60,000 bases of DNA from Owenia fusiformis (GCA_903813345.2 CAIIXF020000011.1:29010166-29070165), one strand, 5' to 3'. Positions 33,041-47,300 are shown, counted from the first letter of the stretch. The notes: generated by a model not told the origin, from the sequence alone. Numbers and translations are program-made.

Positions 33041-36000
33041 AATTTTAATTGGACAGCATTAAACCATCAAAATGATTTATTTTTACCGAATGCTATCTTT
33101 GATTACAGAATCTACGTTTTCTTGATTTTGATCTTTTAACATAGTAAATATGGATTTCAGAATCGCATTTCAGCAAAAGAATAAAGGGATGATAGATACA
33201 GCAAGCTTGAAATTCCTTGGTTGGTAGCTAGCCCCGGGGACCTAGCACTATTATAACAAGGGGAGATAGTTCAACTAATCAAAAGGAAGACGGATTTTAA
33301 TCAAACAATCAACTGCCAAAGGGAAAGGACAAAAGCATAGGCGCATGGTAACATGCATAAGAGAAATGGGTTGAGTTCCCTACCCGGGGTTCCCTAAAGG
33401 TACGGCACTCGGCTCGATTTTTATACATGTTCCCGGGGCTTAATGGTTACAGAACCCACTACCACTAAAAAGAAAACATCTTAGTGACAGTGAGTGTACA
33501 CCACCGTCAGTCGGCATAGGGAAAACAAACCCCAAACCCAAACCATAATGATATATGGCTTTCCTTAAATACAAACTTTCTAGTGTCAGTGATAATCAAC
33601 CATAATTCTAAAGTAAATCGTGGGATTTCAAAAGATAGGTATTATGAGCATTGCCTTGGGATTCAAAAATTCGTACTGCACGCATTCCAAGACAAAAATC
33701 ATTTTGCACATTTTAATTACCCATAAATGCAACATCTGGAGAGAAAGTTTTGAGACCCCTTCTTCTTGTTGATCATTTTTGCTTCGCATGTCGATGGCCA
33801 ATTGAATTTTCATGTTTATAACATAAGGGCATACTCTTCTATTGAAACCCCATGATTAAATCAAGATTTCTTGTAAAGATTTAGAAGGACTGCAATGGAG
33901 AAAACTGATGTCACATCAATTTTGGGGTCAGGTTGGACCTGAACTCCTCACCGTAATTTAGCTTCATGTTAGTCTACCACAGCAGAATATAATGAAAATT
34001 ATATAGATTCAATTCGTTTACCATTAGTGCATTGCATGACGTGAGTGGATCTCTGAGCATTTCGTTCAGTACTCTTCTTACTAATTTAGTGGTTTGATAC
34101 CTCGACTTCCGGTATGGAAAGTGAAAAAATCGAGGGGTCTCCAAAAGAGGATTTTAACCCTTTGATGGGACCATTGTGAGTATTGCATTAGCAAAATAGT
34201 GAACTATGAGGCTACGATGTTCAAAATCTCATACTTAAAATGCATATTCATGGTTAAAATTGCATTTATTTTTCAATGTCTATCTAAAAAAAATTCACAC
34301 ATTGAAATTGAAAATCGAAATTTCCACATCATGATCATCGATCATGCACAATCAGTATGCAGTTTGATTAGGGCAAGACAAGATCACGATCTATTCTTTC
34401 CTTTATAAACCATGATATGAGCTTACCCACATCAAACTGCATACTGTGATATCATGATCATCCGAGCCTTGGAAATTTGGGTCACGCCAGGTGATCGAGA
34501 AAATGGGACAGAAGGGGGGATTATAAAGAGGAAATTTAATTATTATGAATCACTAAATGAATAGGTGCACGGTATGGTAAAATATGTTACGTCTTCTAGC
34601 AGTTTTTTCAACTGATACGCTTTTAGGTCAGGGTGCATCAAGGTTCGCGTTAACGCCGTTTTTTTCGCGGTTTATTTCATCTTCACACAAAACTGCAACA
34701 CATCTTACGTATCGTGTACGTAAAAATTTTATTTCCCAAATGCACCGATGAAATAATACAAAACACAAACAAAAATTGAAGGCTTTAGAACGCTCTCCAA
34801 CAGCGTTACATCAATCTGATTCGTGCATAACAGTTTTCTTCTGCTTAATAAGCCAATCAAAATTCTTGTAGCTAATGTATATGGCTATAGGTTGATGCAG
34901 CATGTTTTCGACAGGACTGTTCGTGCGAAATGATCATTATTAGTTAGCGTGCGATTAACCTCTTGCTCTGCACTGTACAGCAGTGAGAAATCAACTTGTT
35001 CATGGTAAGTGGAGATAATTAACCCTTATATAGATCATCACCATCTTAGATTTGATCTTCTTAAATACTATGAATGGCCACTTGAATCGGCGGGATCAAA
35101 TAACCACGGCTATTTGATGCCTACCGACTGCAGCAATCTGGTGCAAGCACCATACACGGTTGTCATAAGGGGATTTCCCGTCCAAAGTCAAACCGCCAGC
35201 TTGCAAATTTTTGATGAAAAAAGGATAACTTCTTTGTTCTGCGCCGATTAACCTATACGATTGGAGATTCAATAACATAAAAAGATAAAAAATAAAAATC
35301 CTAAAATACTCAGGAATTTATTGAGGCAGGTTATTTGTGTAAAACTCGCGTCAAAAATTGGGTCCCAACAACAACAATAAGCACCATTGTTCCACACAGG
35401 GTGGGCGTGGCACATCGAGAAGGCTGCGCAGATGTTCATGACTCTTTGATTTTTATGTTTTTTCACAATATTATAATTTGAACTACAGTTTGGTCTCAGA
35501 AGTTATCTAAACTTGAAACATGAAACACTATTGGTGTGTTTGGGAGAGGGAGATTCCACGGGTGGTAGCTGTTATCCAGAGAAGGGCCCGCTGCAGTGAT
35601 TTTCAAAGAGTAGTTTAAAGTACCCCAAAAAATTATTTTAAATTGACTTGTTAGTGGAAAATATCTTCCAAACCGCCTTGCCAGATAGTTAAATAAATAA
35701 GAAGTTCCAAAAGTTGATCTAGATAAGCTGCTCTCTAATTGGTTGAATGTTCAAAGGTCCATTCAAAACTTAAAATTGCGAATTTGTTCTGTATCAATCA
35801 TGATTAAAAAATGTTTTAAAAGTGTTATAACAGAGTCTGCACGCAGAGTCTAGTTATAAACTACCCTCTGCCTAGTATAGACTACATTACAGTTTAGTAG
35901 CCACACCCCCACATCCTATGCCCGTGACAGCCTGGGTCATAAATCATTTCAAACCTACCATGCTGATTATTTCTCAACCAATTAACAGGCTGGAAGGAAC

Positions 36001-36597
36001 ACATGCTAAATGTGTGCTCATTAACTATGCAATAATGTCAGAGGAAATTTAAGTATACATATATAGATTTAGAAAGTCGTCCATATTTCGACTTTGAACT
36101 CTGAATGGCTCGATGAGTTCAGAGATTTATTGTAAACTGAGAGAGCGAAGATGAAGCTCTCTTCTAAGAGAAGTTGAATGATTGCAAAGGGTCCTCCCAG
36201 AGTTTGCATAAAAGGTCAAATTTCCATTTAATGTTTTAATAAGTTATAATTAATTTTGTTAATTTAATATATAATTATTGTATCTAAAATATGCTGCACC
36301 AGATGAGATGCTTATCAGTTGCTTTTGCATAATGAGTTTTTTTCAAAATTTCATAATTGCCTTGACCTAAATGGCTTAAGATATCAGTCATCTCATGCAC
36401 ATTTTCTAAGGTATGGTAAAAGTGGACATTTAGATCTACAGTTGAAACCAAAGGGTATTTTTGGTAAGATAAGCAATAAATCAATCAAAATACACCTCTA
36501 AATTGAAATTTACAAATAAATAATTACAGAGGGATAATTTATGTAAATATTGAATATTTTACTCATTAATCTAATTTGGTTGTTTATGTATTTGCAG
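33041..36597. other. Intergenic region upstream of MAP3K4; first coding exon not found
   Basis: No gene is recognised. MAP3K4 must have at least one upstream exon, because the exon at 36598 begins with a 3' splice site in the middle of an open frame. A strong GTAAGT donor at 35005 is one candidate exon end but has no supporting frame. An inverted repeat with 16-bp perfect arms (CAGTATGCAGTTTGAT at 34353-34368 and its complement at 34431-34446) is the only clear structure. Confidence 0.4.
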
Positions 36598-38371
36598 GAG
36601 TCCAAGATTAGATTCACTGCCAGACTTCCCTCAGGTGGACGACTCTCCCAGAGACCCTGAACACTATTCTGGGCAATACGATGATGAATCTCCCTCCAGC
36701 TCTTTAGGGGGATTTGGTGTAGACTATGGCTCAACCCCACCAATCAGTGGTCGCTATATGCGACGACAAAAAGACAAATTTAAAGCTGATAAATACTCTA
36801 AACAGAAACTCACATTGCAAGATATCCCTCCTGCGAATGACCGTTCAGTACCTAAGTTGAAGAGTCCTAGAGGCTTCACTGGGACTACATTTGAGGAGCT
36901 TGAAAATCCTGATTCAGATGAGGAGGTCAATGAAGAGAAGTGCAGCGTCAACCCTTTCAATAAAAAGAAACGCCATAGTTCCAAAACATTTAAGCACACA
37001 AGATCATCTGAAAGAGATTTGAAACTTATGGCAGGGGATTTTGTCGAAGGTGGTACAAGTTCTCTGCCAGCTGTATCTGGTGATTCGAACACTATTAAAG
37101 TTGGATCTTTGCACAAATTTCAATCAATCAGCTCTAAACCACTTTCACAACAACCAGTTGAACCAATCAGAATGCCTGGTTTATTGAGACGTCAGACTGT
37201 TGAACGAACGATTGAATGTCCTAAAAATCGAGTGCTATTTCACAAAGTATTTTCAGCTGTTATCAATATGGGAGTTAACAACAGAAAGGAACGTGACAAA
37301 AAGATGTCTTCGGGGAGCCCATATAACCGCCAATTGTCATCAGAACAGGAAATGTGGCAACAGCACGTAAATGATGCAATATGGCTGGAACTCCAAGCTT
37401 GGCATAATGGCAGAACAATGCAAGCCCAGGACCACTATCTCATCAACATGCGCAATCAAATTCCTGAAATTCTAAATTATGTCATGAATTTCCGACTTCC
37501 CCGCCAGGGTGAAGTTTGTGACAGGGTAGTTGTGACTTCCCCCTCGGGATCTAGGAGTCACACTCCGACTATATGTGTCACAGCAGAGAGTTTTACACAA
37601 CGCATACTATACACGTCTATACACGAGCAAAGATGTGCCATAAGACATGTTATCAAACTGTTCAATGATCTTGAATCTATGGAAATATTATACCCAGCGT
37701 GTAAATCATTAGGCCAGTCTTTCGAACTGTACAATAATCCCGGGTTCAGAAGGAAAGTCGATGCATTACAAGTATGGCTGAATGTTACAAAGGATCTAAG
37801 CCATAAGATAAAACTAATGGGTCGTGTTCTTGGTGTCAAGGCGCATGATGTATGGCCAATAATAGACAAAGACTGCCCAGTTAATGATGGTTCTGTTGAG
37901 ATGTCTACATCAACGTCGGAGTCTGACTTCGATGGAATGGAGCAAGATAATCAAACTGATGCTACAGCTGGAGGTTCTGACCAGCTCCCTAAATTACATC
38001 TTCAAACTCCCAAACAAGTACATTTTACAGCAAGTTCTGAAGACGAGACACCAAGTCCAAAAATTAACTTAAATGACCCATTTAATTCAAGAACTCCTGG
38101 TTCTGATTCATCAACCCCTATTAAAGGGGCAAACAGATCTGCCTCGACCAACTCATTCACAATGTTGTCACGGACATCAAGTGATGTAAGCTTGGATGAT
38201 TCAGGGACTACTTCAATATACAGACCATATGTGGATAAAGCACTGAAGAAGATGGGCATGAAGAAATTGTGCAAACGGTTACAAGTATTACTAGATAAGA
38301 GCCTGCAGAAGGCTAAAGAAGCTCTAGAAAGGCCAGCTAGAGCATATGAGGAACCCTCTGAAGGGTTAAAG
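36598..38371 (+). CDS. MAP3K4: MAP3K4 large N-terminal exon
   Basis: This 1,774-bp exon encodes about 591 residues. The first part is Ser/Pro-rich and disordered, with [14 protein letters not shown] resembling YGTSPPSTPRQMKR of human MAP3K4. [20 protein letters not shown] corresponds to the human segment reported to bind GADD45 (around human residues 147-250). [17 protein letters not shown] and [15 protein letters not shown] follow, the start of the large helical inhibitory region. A serine-rich linker precedes [20 protein letters not shown]. The vertebrate gene also has an unusually long exon here. The reading frame is open at the 5' splice junction, so the true start lies upstream. Confidence 0.95.
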
Positions 38372-41300
38372 GTAAATTAGTAAAGTTGACTAATAGCCGA
38401 CTATAAGTTTCAGGTCCCCATTATCCATTATGTATAGATCATGTAAACTTGGATTGTAAATTCATCATTTCAACAATTGGATCCATATCTCTTTATAAGT
38501 GTAAAAAGGAAATACATGTATATTATATAATATATGTAATATGCAATCATCCTGAACAAAAAAAATCAAAAATACATAATTTAATTCATTTTTAAACTCT
38601 TGAACTTCAATTTTGAGCATTAACCATGTTCAATTATTTGTTTTAAATAACTGGTTCTAAGTCATGCTTCATGCCCTTTTGACCCCCCCCCCCCTAACAT
38701 AATACCATGCCTCCACAAAGTGAAGTAGATTTGGGGTGGAAGATCCTGACACATGATGCAAGACTAAAAAGTTAGTTAATCATAGACTTGGATTTTAATT
38801 TGAACATTTTTCAGCGAAATTCCAGTTATGCCACATCCCCAACTCTCCACCCAGATATGGACTCCTATATTAAAATGAGCCATAGACGCAGCCTAGATGT
38901 GGCAGTTGACTGGTGAGTATTAGGCAGAATTGGGTGTTCATGAAAATCCCCTCAAACATGATAAAACATGCTGTCATTCAAGTAAATGTTGAAAATTAAT
39001 GAATGTTGTAAGCTTGTAATTACATATTACAATTCAATGGGTTCAATATTTATTTTAACATAAATTACAATTAAAGCTATTGAGGGTCAAACATTATCTT
39101 GCAAAATTACATACGTAGATCAAACTTGAAAATTATTTAACTAATAAATAGATCAAGGTGAAGGTACATGGTGTATGTTGTTGAATAGACCATCATGACA
39201 TACCAAAAATGAATTGATGTACACGTACATTGTAAGTGCAAATAGTGTTTATTCTCCATTTTACTTGGCTGATTCTCCAATTCCAATGGGAAGCTCTTAA
39301 AAGTAATGTTCTTTTTTCTAATCTAGGTATGATGAAATGCTGAAGATGGGATTGCCTTCATTCCAACCCTCTTATCTATTCCTGTTGCGTATTCCCCTGG
39401 ATGTTATACATGAATGTCTCAAGCTTCGTCTGGAACAGCAACCAGATCTAGACCCCTCTCTACTGAGTCTCAGACAGGTTTGTATCCACTGCTTGCACAT
39501 CTTAGGTTGGGGATCATTCTGGTTTTACCAGACCCCCCTCTTATCTGCCACTTTGGAAAGTTCAACGCAAGGGGATGCAGGTATTGTGACACTATTTTAA
39601 AGACCCAAAGGCGTTCCACTTACACAGGTTTTTTGTACGGAATTTTGTAAGGTATATAACTGAGCTGTATTCATTTCTTGAAGCATTATACCTGTACATG
39701 TATTTATTTTGTTTTTCAGTTGATTCGGGAATGTAAGGATGTTCTTGAAGCAGGTGTTCTTGTGAAGCATTACTATCAGGAAATGGTGTCTGCTGTTCTG
39801 AGAGAGGGAGGAGAACAACAAGAAGTGCTGGATATTTTGGAACAATTTGACGATGATATGAAACGTACACTAGAGGTAAGACTAATGGCATTTTTGTTCA
39901 TTGTTGTCAAGGTCACTTTGTTGCTCTATGTATATGGGACATGACAGTTAATGAGTTTCAAAGACCGTTCAAATTAGAGCTCTGGTGGGACAATAGTCAC
40001 AATATTTAATTAACAATACTACTGCTACTGGGATCTAAGATGCACCACTCATTTTAGATAAACACCACTCACCCATGTGCAATGTAATTCTTCAAATCTA
40101 TTAAGACTTTGAGAATCCTCAAAGCCACTTTCATTCTGCAAAAAGCAAAATCCTCAGAATACAAAATCTCAAGATTCTCTCATTTAACATTGTACAGTAC
40201 ATTTGTTCTTCTCTGTATTGCATATCTAGATGTATTTCCGGTATATCCATACTTGGATACGAGGCATCCAGAAGATGGAAGAAGCCTCTCGTACAATGAA
40301 GAATGCCTTGGAAGATGCCTGGCTTTTCACCATTAAGATATGTCCGCATGTCAGAGGAGGGGAGGCTGAGGCTGGAAAACGATTCTGGTAATGAAATGTA
40401 CAAAATGAAGTGTAATACAAATACTTATCCCTGTTCGTTATTAACTTGAATTAAGTCTTAGTTAACAGGGGAATTTAAGTAAGGTTACTGCAAATACAAT
40501 ATGTTCAAATTTTTATACCCCACCCTCCCCTGATGAAACAGGTTATGATTTTATATGTTTTCAGCCTGATGGCCAGCAATCTGTTTGACTCAATAGCAGA
40601 TTACTTGGAGACTGGCATGGACGAGTGCATCAACCAGTTGTATGATAGCCAGACTGATACTGCTGAACTTATGGAGGAGGTCAATAGGTCCATGGAAGTC
40701 AGGTATGTAAAAGTATTTTCCATATTAAAGAAATATAATCATACATACATGTTTTGAAAGGATGTGGAAGGTCAATAGGTCCATGGAAGTCAGGTATGTA
40801 AAAGTATTTTCCATGTTAAAGCAATATGAACATACATACATGTTTTGAAAGGATGTGGAAAATATAGGATCAAGAAAAAAATTGTTGGTTAATTAAACTA
40901 GATCTGTGTATTGTTTTTTGTTTCATTATTCATGTATCAATGGTAGTAAAGAAAATATGTATTGTAAGTATATGATTCATTGTAATTTGTAGACATGCTG
41001 TCATCCAGACATGTAGGGGCTTCAAATCATTGTTCCATGAAACACGAGAACGAGCATCAAAGGCTCTTGGATTTGCTAAAATGTTACGCAAGGATCTAGA
41101 AATAGCAGCTGACTTCAACATCATTGTGTCTCCTGGTGAATTGTTGCAGAAACTTAAAGATACTGGTCATGTGCAGGTACAGCTTACATTGCTTAGATTT
41201 ATTAATATCATTCAATGTTTTACCTCCACAAAGTGTAGACATATTGTTATAGCCTACCACTTTTTGTGATCAATTTCAAAACTCAGTGGTTGGCAGTCGG

Positions 41301-44300
41301 TGTTTAGCTTTTGTAGTAAGTTATAACACTGGTGTAATCATTTGCAATAACCAGATGGTGACATTTTGACATGTAAATTCCTTTTCTGCCTTAGGCACAT
41401 GTAAATATATAAATGGTATCCTTTTGATTTTTATGTCAAGACCAAGAAGTGGCGACTATGGGGTTTTGGTTTAGGCGATCGTGTCAGCATTCTTAGGAAC
41501 AATGTATTCTAACAAAGTAAAAGCTGTACTGAATGGCATATTCATTAAAATGATAGCCATGTTATGTTATGTTAAAATGCATTTTTGTACAGTGGCCTTT
41601 TTACCTTTATTCTTCATTCTTCAGGTGCTGGCACGGCATGACATTGGATCTCTGATGTTTGTGCCACAACACATCAAAACTGATCTGAGCCAGATTCATC
41701 AATTGCTTGACATGACACGGGGCCGGGAAGATCTTACGTCATCAGGTGTAGAACAGGATGGCTATTTAATTCTCGTCAATCTTGAAGGATGCACTGAGAA
41801 AGATGTCGCCACATGGTGTGGGGAAACCCTTCATATACAACCCACTGCAGAGACATCTATATCGCTATCTCACATAGAGGTCAGTTGGCCATAGATTATA
41901 GTTAGGAATAGGGGTGAGACGACAACCCGATGAGTCGAGGACTCGCGGGTTTGGGGCTTCGAGTCGAGTCGAATCGAGTCGAAGTTGATGAATCGAATCA
42001 TTTTCGAGTTGAGAAAAAAATTCGAAAAATAAAAAAATTCAGAAAAATACTGTCAATATGCATGTTTTTACTCGATATTGCGTTGAATATATAAGTTTCA
42101 ATGACTTGGATATGCTTGTATTAAATTATTATATTGTATGTACACATAAATGAAAGAATATATGTAATAAAATCAGAATAAACTTACGACGAATTGTGTT
42201 TGTTTATATTTCCGGCTTTCCATCATTGACGCATTAAAAATACGAACGGTCAAAAGCGATGTTGTTCGCACTTTGCGCGACTCGAAACGGATTCGAAACT
42301 CGAATCGTCATTTTCTGACTCGAATCAGATTCGACTCGAATCGGATTTTTTCGACTCGTCTCACCCCTAGTAATGGCCTAGTCACATAGCCCGGCCGATG
42401 TCCGGCATCGGTAGAGCTCGGTGGATTTTTTTGGTGCCACCGAGCTCTCCTCATCGGAAGCAGAGCTCGGTGACGTGAACGGACTCCGTCCGGACATCTT
42501 CAGGTACTATACTTTCCAAGGCTCTGTCCCACATCGGCTGGAGCTCGGTCGGAGCTCGGCCGGTGTCCGTTAAAAAAACCTCGTCCTCTGGTTGTCTCAG
42601 ATGCACGGGACACCGACCGATACTCGGCCGTGCACCGGCCGACGTGTGTTCTGATGTGGTTACAATGGGGCTGCGATGAGGGAGCTCGGTGAGAGCCCGG
42701 TGAAATTTAACTCCGAAGTTAAAATTTCACCGAGCTGCCACCGATGCGGTTTTAAGCAACAAACGCCACGGATGTCCGGCCGGTGTTCGGCCGAGTTCGG
42801 TGAAAATTGCATCACTGGCTCATCGGAACCTCATCGGCCGGGCTATGTGACTAGGCCATTAGGAATAAAATGTACTCAGTTCAAATTATGCAAATGCAGA
42901 AATATTGTGAATCACAATAACTTTAGCATTTTCCCCACTTCCCGATTGGTTAAGGATGTGTCATGTGACAAAAAATGATATCTCAGACAATATTGAAAAA
43001 AATGAACTGGAACTAAGAAAGTGTAACAGATATTCACCAAAAAACAAAACCAATATTTGTTCAATATCAATCAGACATATTTCTCGATTTTAGGTTGAGG
43101 GACTACTTCTTGTTGTACAACATTCCTCCCAGCTCAGTATCCTTAGGAAAGAGTTCCAAGCAGGGATGGGCAAAACTGTCGAACTTGTCAACATGCAGAC
43201 GTCATGTCACCAGGCTATCGGAGAATCTCTTGCAGAGTTGAGACAATATGCTATAAATCTACGTGAGAAGGTGGCCTCTGCTATTAAGCAAGTTGATGAG
43301 AAGTTGGACATAAATGACTTGTCTGAGATGGATGAGACGGAAAAGTATACCATCATTAAGCTGATTAGGGAGACTTTGCATCAGTGCTATAACTTTGGAC
43401 TGGAGGTAAACTTTGTTTTGTTATATGGGTTTGAGCTTTCAGTTTGGATTCATTAAGTCATTTCCCTATTTTTCTATGAAAATGTGTAGCAATTTTGTGA
43501 GAAAAATATGCCTCTGAAAAAGCATACTGCTAAAGGTAATAGCAGTTAGATTCCGCAAATGGGCAAAACAAGATTGCAATATGTCCCCATTAAGCAGTAT
43601 TTTACAGTTTTTATGAAACAGCAGCCCCTATTCATACATGTATGGAAATTGAAAACACCGCAAATCAAATTGATGATGTCTCTATGTATTTCTTTAGTAC
43701 CACAAAGAACTGAGTCGCCTAGTAGCAGGGGATAGCAGACATGATTTAGGACCACAGCTTCTTGACTTTGCACGTCAATGGATGGTATTTGCTACGACAA
43801 AATGTGAAAGGGGGCGGGGTTTGAGACCAAGATGGGCCAATCATGGCTTAGATTTTCTATTGGTGATCTGTGATCCTTGTTTTACTGCTCCATTGGAAGA
43901 AGAGGAATTTTTGGTAATTATTCGTGACATTGAATGAACTGTAAAATGTAACTTCAGTGTTTGATTTGTTCAACAAAAAGAGGAGGAGGTCTTCACCTTT
44001 TTCAATAAACCAATTCAGCAAATCAACCTATCTATCGGTTTTGGTGTCATTCTTACACTTAAAGGGCGAAAGTAGGATTAGATTTTTGCAAATTTTTAAA
44101 AAGTTAACTTCTGTCGATTTTGAGAGACATTCACATAAGTTTAAATGATTTTAATAAAAAAAGTATGACATAAATATAGCCAATATACCTGAGTTGCCTT
44201 GGTTAACTAATAGGCATCATTATTTATTTGAAAGGTCTATTAGTTGATTGTACATATAGCATTTTATCCCATGGTTGCAAGGATATAGATCGAATATCAC

Positions 44301-47300
44301 ATTTGATATGTTGGTCAAGATATCATATTTTAGCAAAACATTCACAAACCATCGAATATCACTTTTAAACTATCGAATATCATGTCTTAAAAAGTGATAT
44401 TCGATGGTTTGAAAAGTTATATTCGATGGTTTGAAAAGTGATATTCGATGGTTTCGAATTTTTTCAAAAAAAATTCTTTTTACATTTTTTAATTATTTTC
44501 AAAAATATTTAAAACAAATTTCAAAATTTTTTTTCAACATTTTTTCACAATTTTTTCAATTATTTTTTGAAATCTTTTCTCAAATTATATTTTTCAACTT
44601 TTTTCGCTGATAATGATTTCCCATGGGATAAATGGACAATCCTATGGTTTTGAAAAAATATCAATTATATCCACTCATGGATACAAATATCTTCACTCAT
44701 TCGCTGCTCTCACTCATGAAGATATCAATATCCACTCATGGATATAAATGATATTTTTTCAAAACCATAGGATATTCCTATAATATTCGGGAATAGGATG
44801 AGCATAGTCTCTCACCGAGTCTTTTGGGTAGAAACTAGATAGAAACCCAATTACAAGATTTTATCCCATTTGACCTCAATTTGCCCATTTACCCCCTTTC
44901 AAGCTCCTGACTTTAACACTAAGTATTTTAAAGACTTAATTAATTAATTTTCCTACAGGAGCTGAAGAAAACAATGGATGACTGTATAAAACATTGTGTT
45001 GGTGACAGACAGTTTACACCCAACCCTACATATCCTAGCAGGTTGAACAGCCCTGATGTAACAAACACAAAAGCTATGTTTAGGTGAGAGCATTTTAAAA
45101 GCCATGTTTAGGTGAAAGATGTATTTCAGTAGCTATGTTTAGGTGAAAGCATTTTAAAAGCCATGTTTAGGTGAGAGATATATTTCAATAGCTGTGTTTA
45201 GGTGAAAGCATTTTAAAAGCCATGTTTAGGTGAGAGATATACATTTCAATAGCTATGTTTAGGTGAAAGCATTTTAAAAGCCATGTTTAGGTGAGAGATA
45301 TACATTTCAAAAGCTATGTTTAGGTGAAAGCATTTTAAAAGCCATGTTTAGGTGAGAGATATACATTTCAAAAGCTATGTTTAGGTGAAAGCATTTTAAA
45401 AGCCATGTTTAGGTGAGAGATATACATTTCAATAGCTATGTTTAGGTGAAAGCATTTTAAAAGCCATGTTTAGGTGAGAGATATATTTCAATAACTATGT
45501 TTAGGTGAAAGCATTTTAAAAGCCATGTTTAGGTGAGAGATATACATTTCAAAAGCTATGTTTAGGTGAAAGCATTTTAAAAGCCATGTTTAGGTGAGAG
45601 ATATACATTTCAATGTTTAGGTGAAAGCATTTTAAAAGCCATGTTTAGGTGAGAGATATATTTCAATAGCTATGTTTAGGTTAAAGCATTTTAAAAGCAA
45701 TGTTTAGGTGAGAGATATACATTTCAATAGCTATGTTTAGGTGAGAGATATATTTCAATAGCTATGTTTAGGTTAAAGCATTTTAAAAGCAATGTTTAGG
45801 TGAGAGATATACATTTCAATAGCTATGTTTAGGTGAAAGCATTTTAAAAGCCATGTTTAGGTGAGAGATATACATTTCAAAAGCTATGTTTAGGTGAAAG
45901 CATTTTAAAAGCCATGTTTAGGTGAGAGATATACATTTCAAAAGCTATGTTTAGGTTAAAGCATTTTAAAAGCAATGTTTAGGTGAGAGATATACATTTC
46001 AATAGCTATGTTTAGGTGAGAGATATATTTCAATAGCTATGTTTAGGTTAAAGCATTTTAAAAGCAATGTTTAGGTGAGAGATATATTTCAATAGCTATG
46101 TTTAGGTTAAAGCATTTTAAAAGCCATGTTTAGGTGAGAGATATATTTCAATAGCTATGTTTAGGTTAAAGCATTTTAAAAGCCATGTTTAGGTGAGAGA
46201 TATACATTTCAAAAGCTATGTTTAGGTGAAAGCATTTTAAAAGCCATGTTTAGGTGAGAGATATACATTTCAAAAGCTATGTTTAGGTGAAAGCATTTTA
46301 AAAGCAATGTTTAGGTGAGAGATATACATTTCAATAGCTATGTTTAGGTGAAAGCATTTTAAAAGCCATGTTTAGGTGAGAGATATATTTCAATAGCTAT
46401 GTTTAGGTTAAAGCATTTTAAAAGCCATGTTTAGGTGAGAGATATATTTCAATAGCTATGTTTAGGTTAAAGCATTTTAAAAGCCATGTTTAGGTGAGAG
46501 ATATATTTCAATAGCTATGTTTAGGTTAAAGCATTTTAAAAGCCATGTTTAGGTGAGAGATATATTTCAATAGCTATGTTTAGGTTAAAGCATTTTAAAA
46601 GCCATGTTTAGGTGAGAGATATACATTTCAAAAGCTATGTTTAGGTGAAAGCATTTTAAAAGCCATGTTTAGGTGAGAGATATACATTTCAAAAGCTATG
46701 TTTAGGTTAAAGCATTTTAAAAGCCATGTTTAGGTGAGAGATATACATTTCAAAAGCTATGTTTAGGTTAAAGCATTTCAAAAGCTATGTTTAGGTGAGA
46801 GATATACATTTTAAAAGCCATGTTTAGGTGAGAGATATACATTTCAATAGCTATGTTTAGGTGAAAGCATTTTAAAAGCCATGTTTAGGTGAGAGATATA
46901 CATTTCAAAAGCTATGTTTAGGTTAAAGCATTTTAAAAGCCATGTTTAGGTGAGAGATATACATTTCAAAAGCTATGTTTAGGTTAAAGCATTTCAAAAG
47001 CTATGTTTAGGTGAGAGATATACATTTCAAAAGCTATGTTTAGGTTAAAGCATTTCAAAAGCTATGTTTAGGTGAGAGATATACATTTTAAAAGCCATGT
47101 TTAGGTGAGAGATATACATTTCAAAAGCTATGTTTAGGTGAAAGCATTTTAAAAGCCATGTTTAGGTGAGAGATATACATTTCAATAGCTATGTTTAGGT
47201 GAAAGCATTTTAAAAGCCATGTTTAGGTGAGAGATATACATTTCAATAGCTATGTTTAGGTGAAAGCATTTTAAAAGCCATGTTTAGGTGAGAGATATAT

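Noticed and set aside
35009-35251. 80-codon plus-strand frame as the missing MAP3K4 first exon
   Set aside because: It has no suitable donor in the required phase and no similarity to the MAP3K4 N-terminus.
40703-40860. An additional MAP3K4 micro-exon in the second 91-bp copy
   Set aside because: The copy lacks an upstream acceptor, reading into it meets a stop, and skipping it preserves frame and homology.
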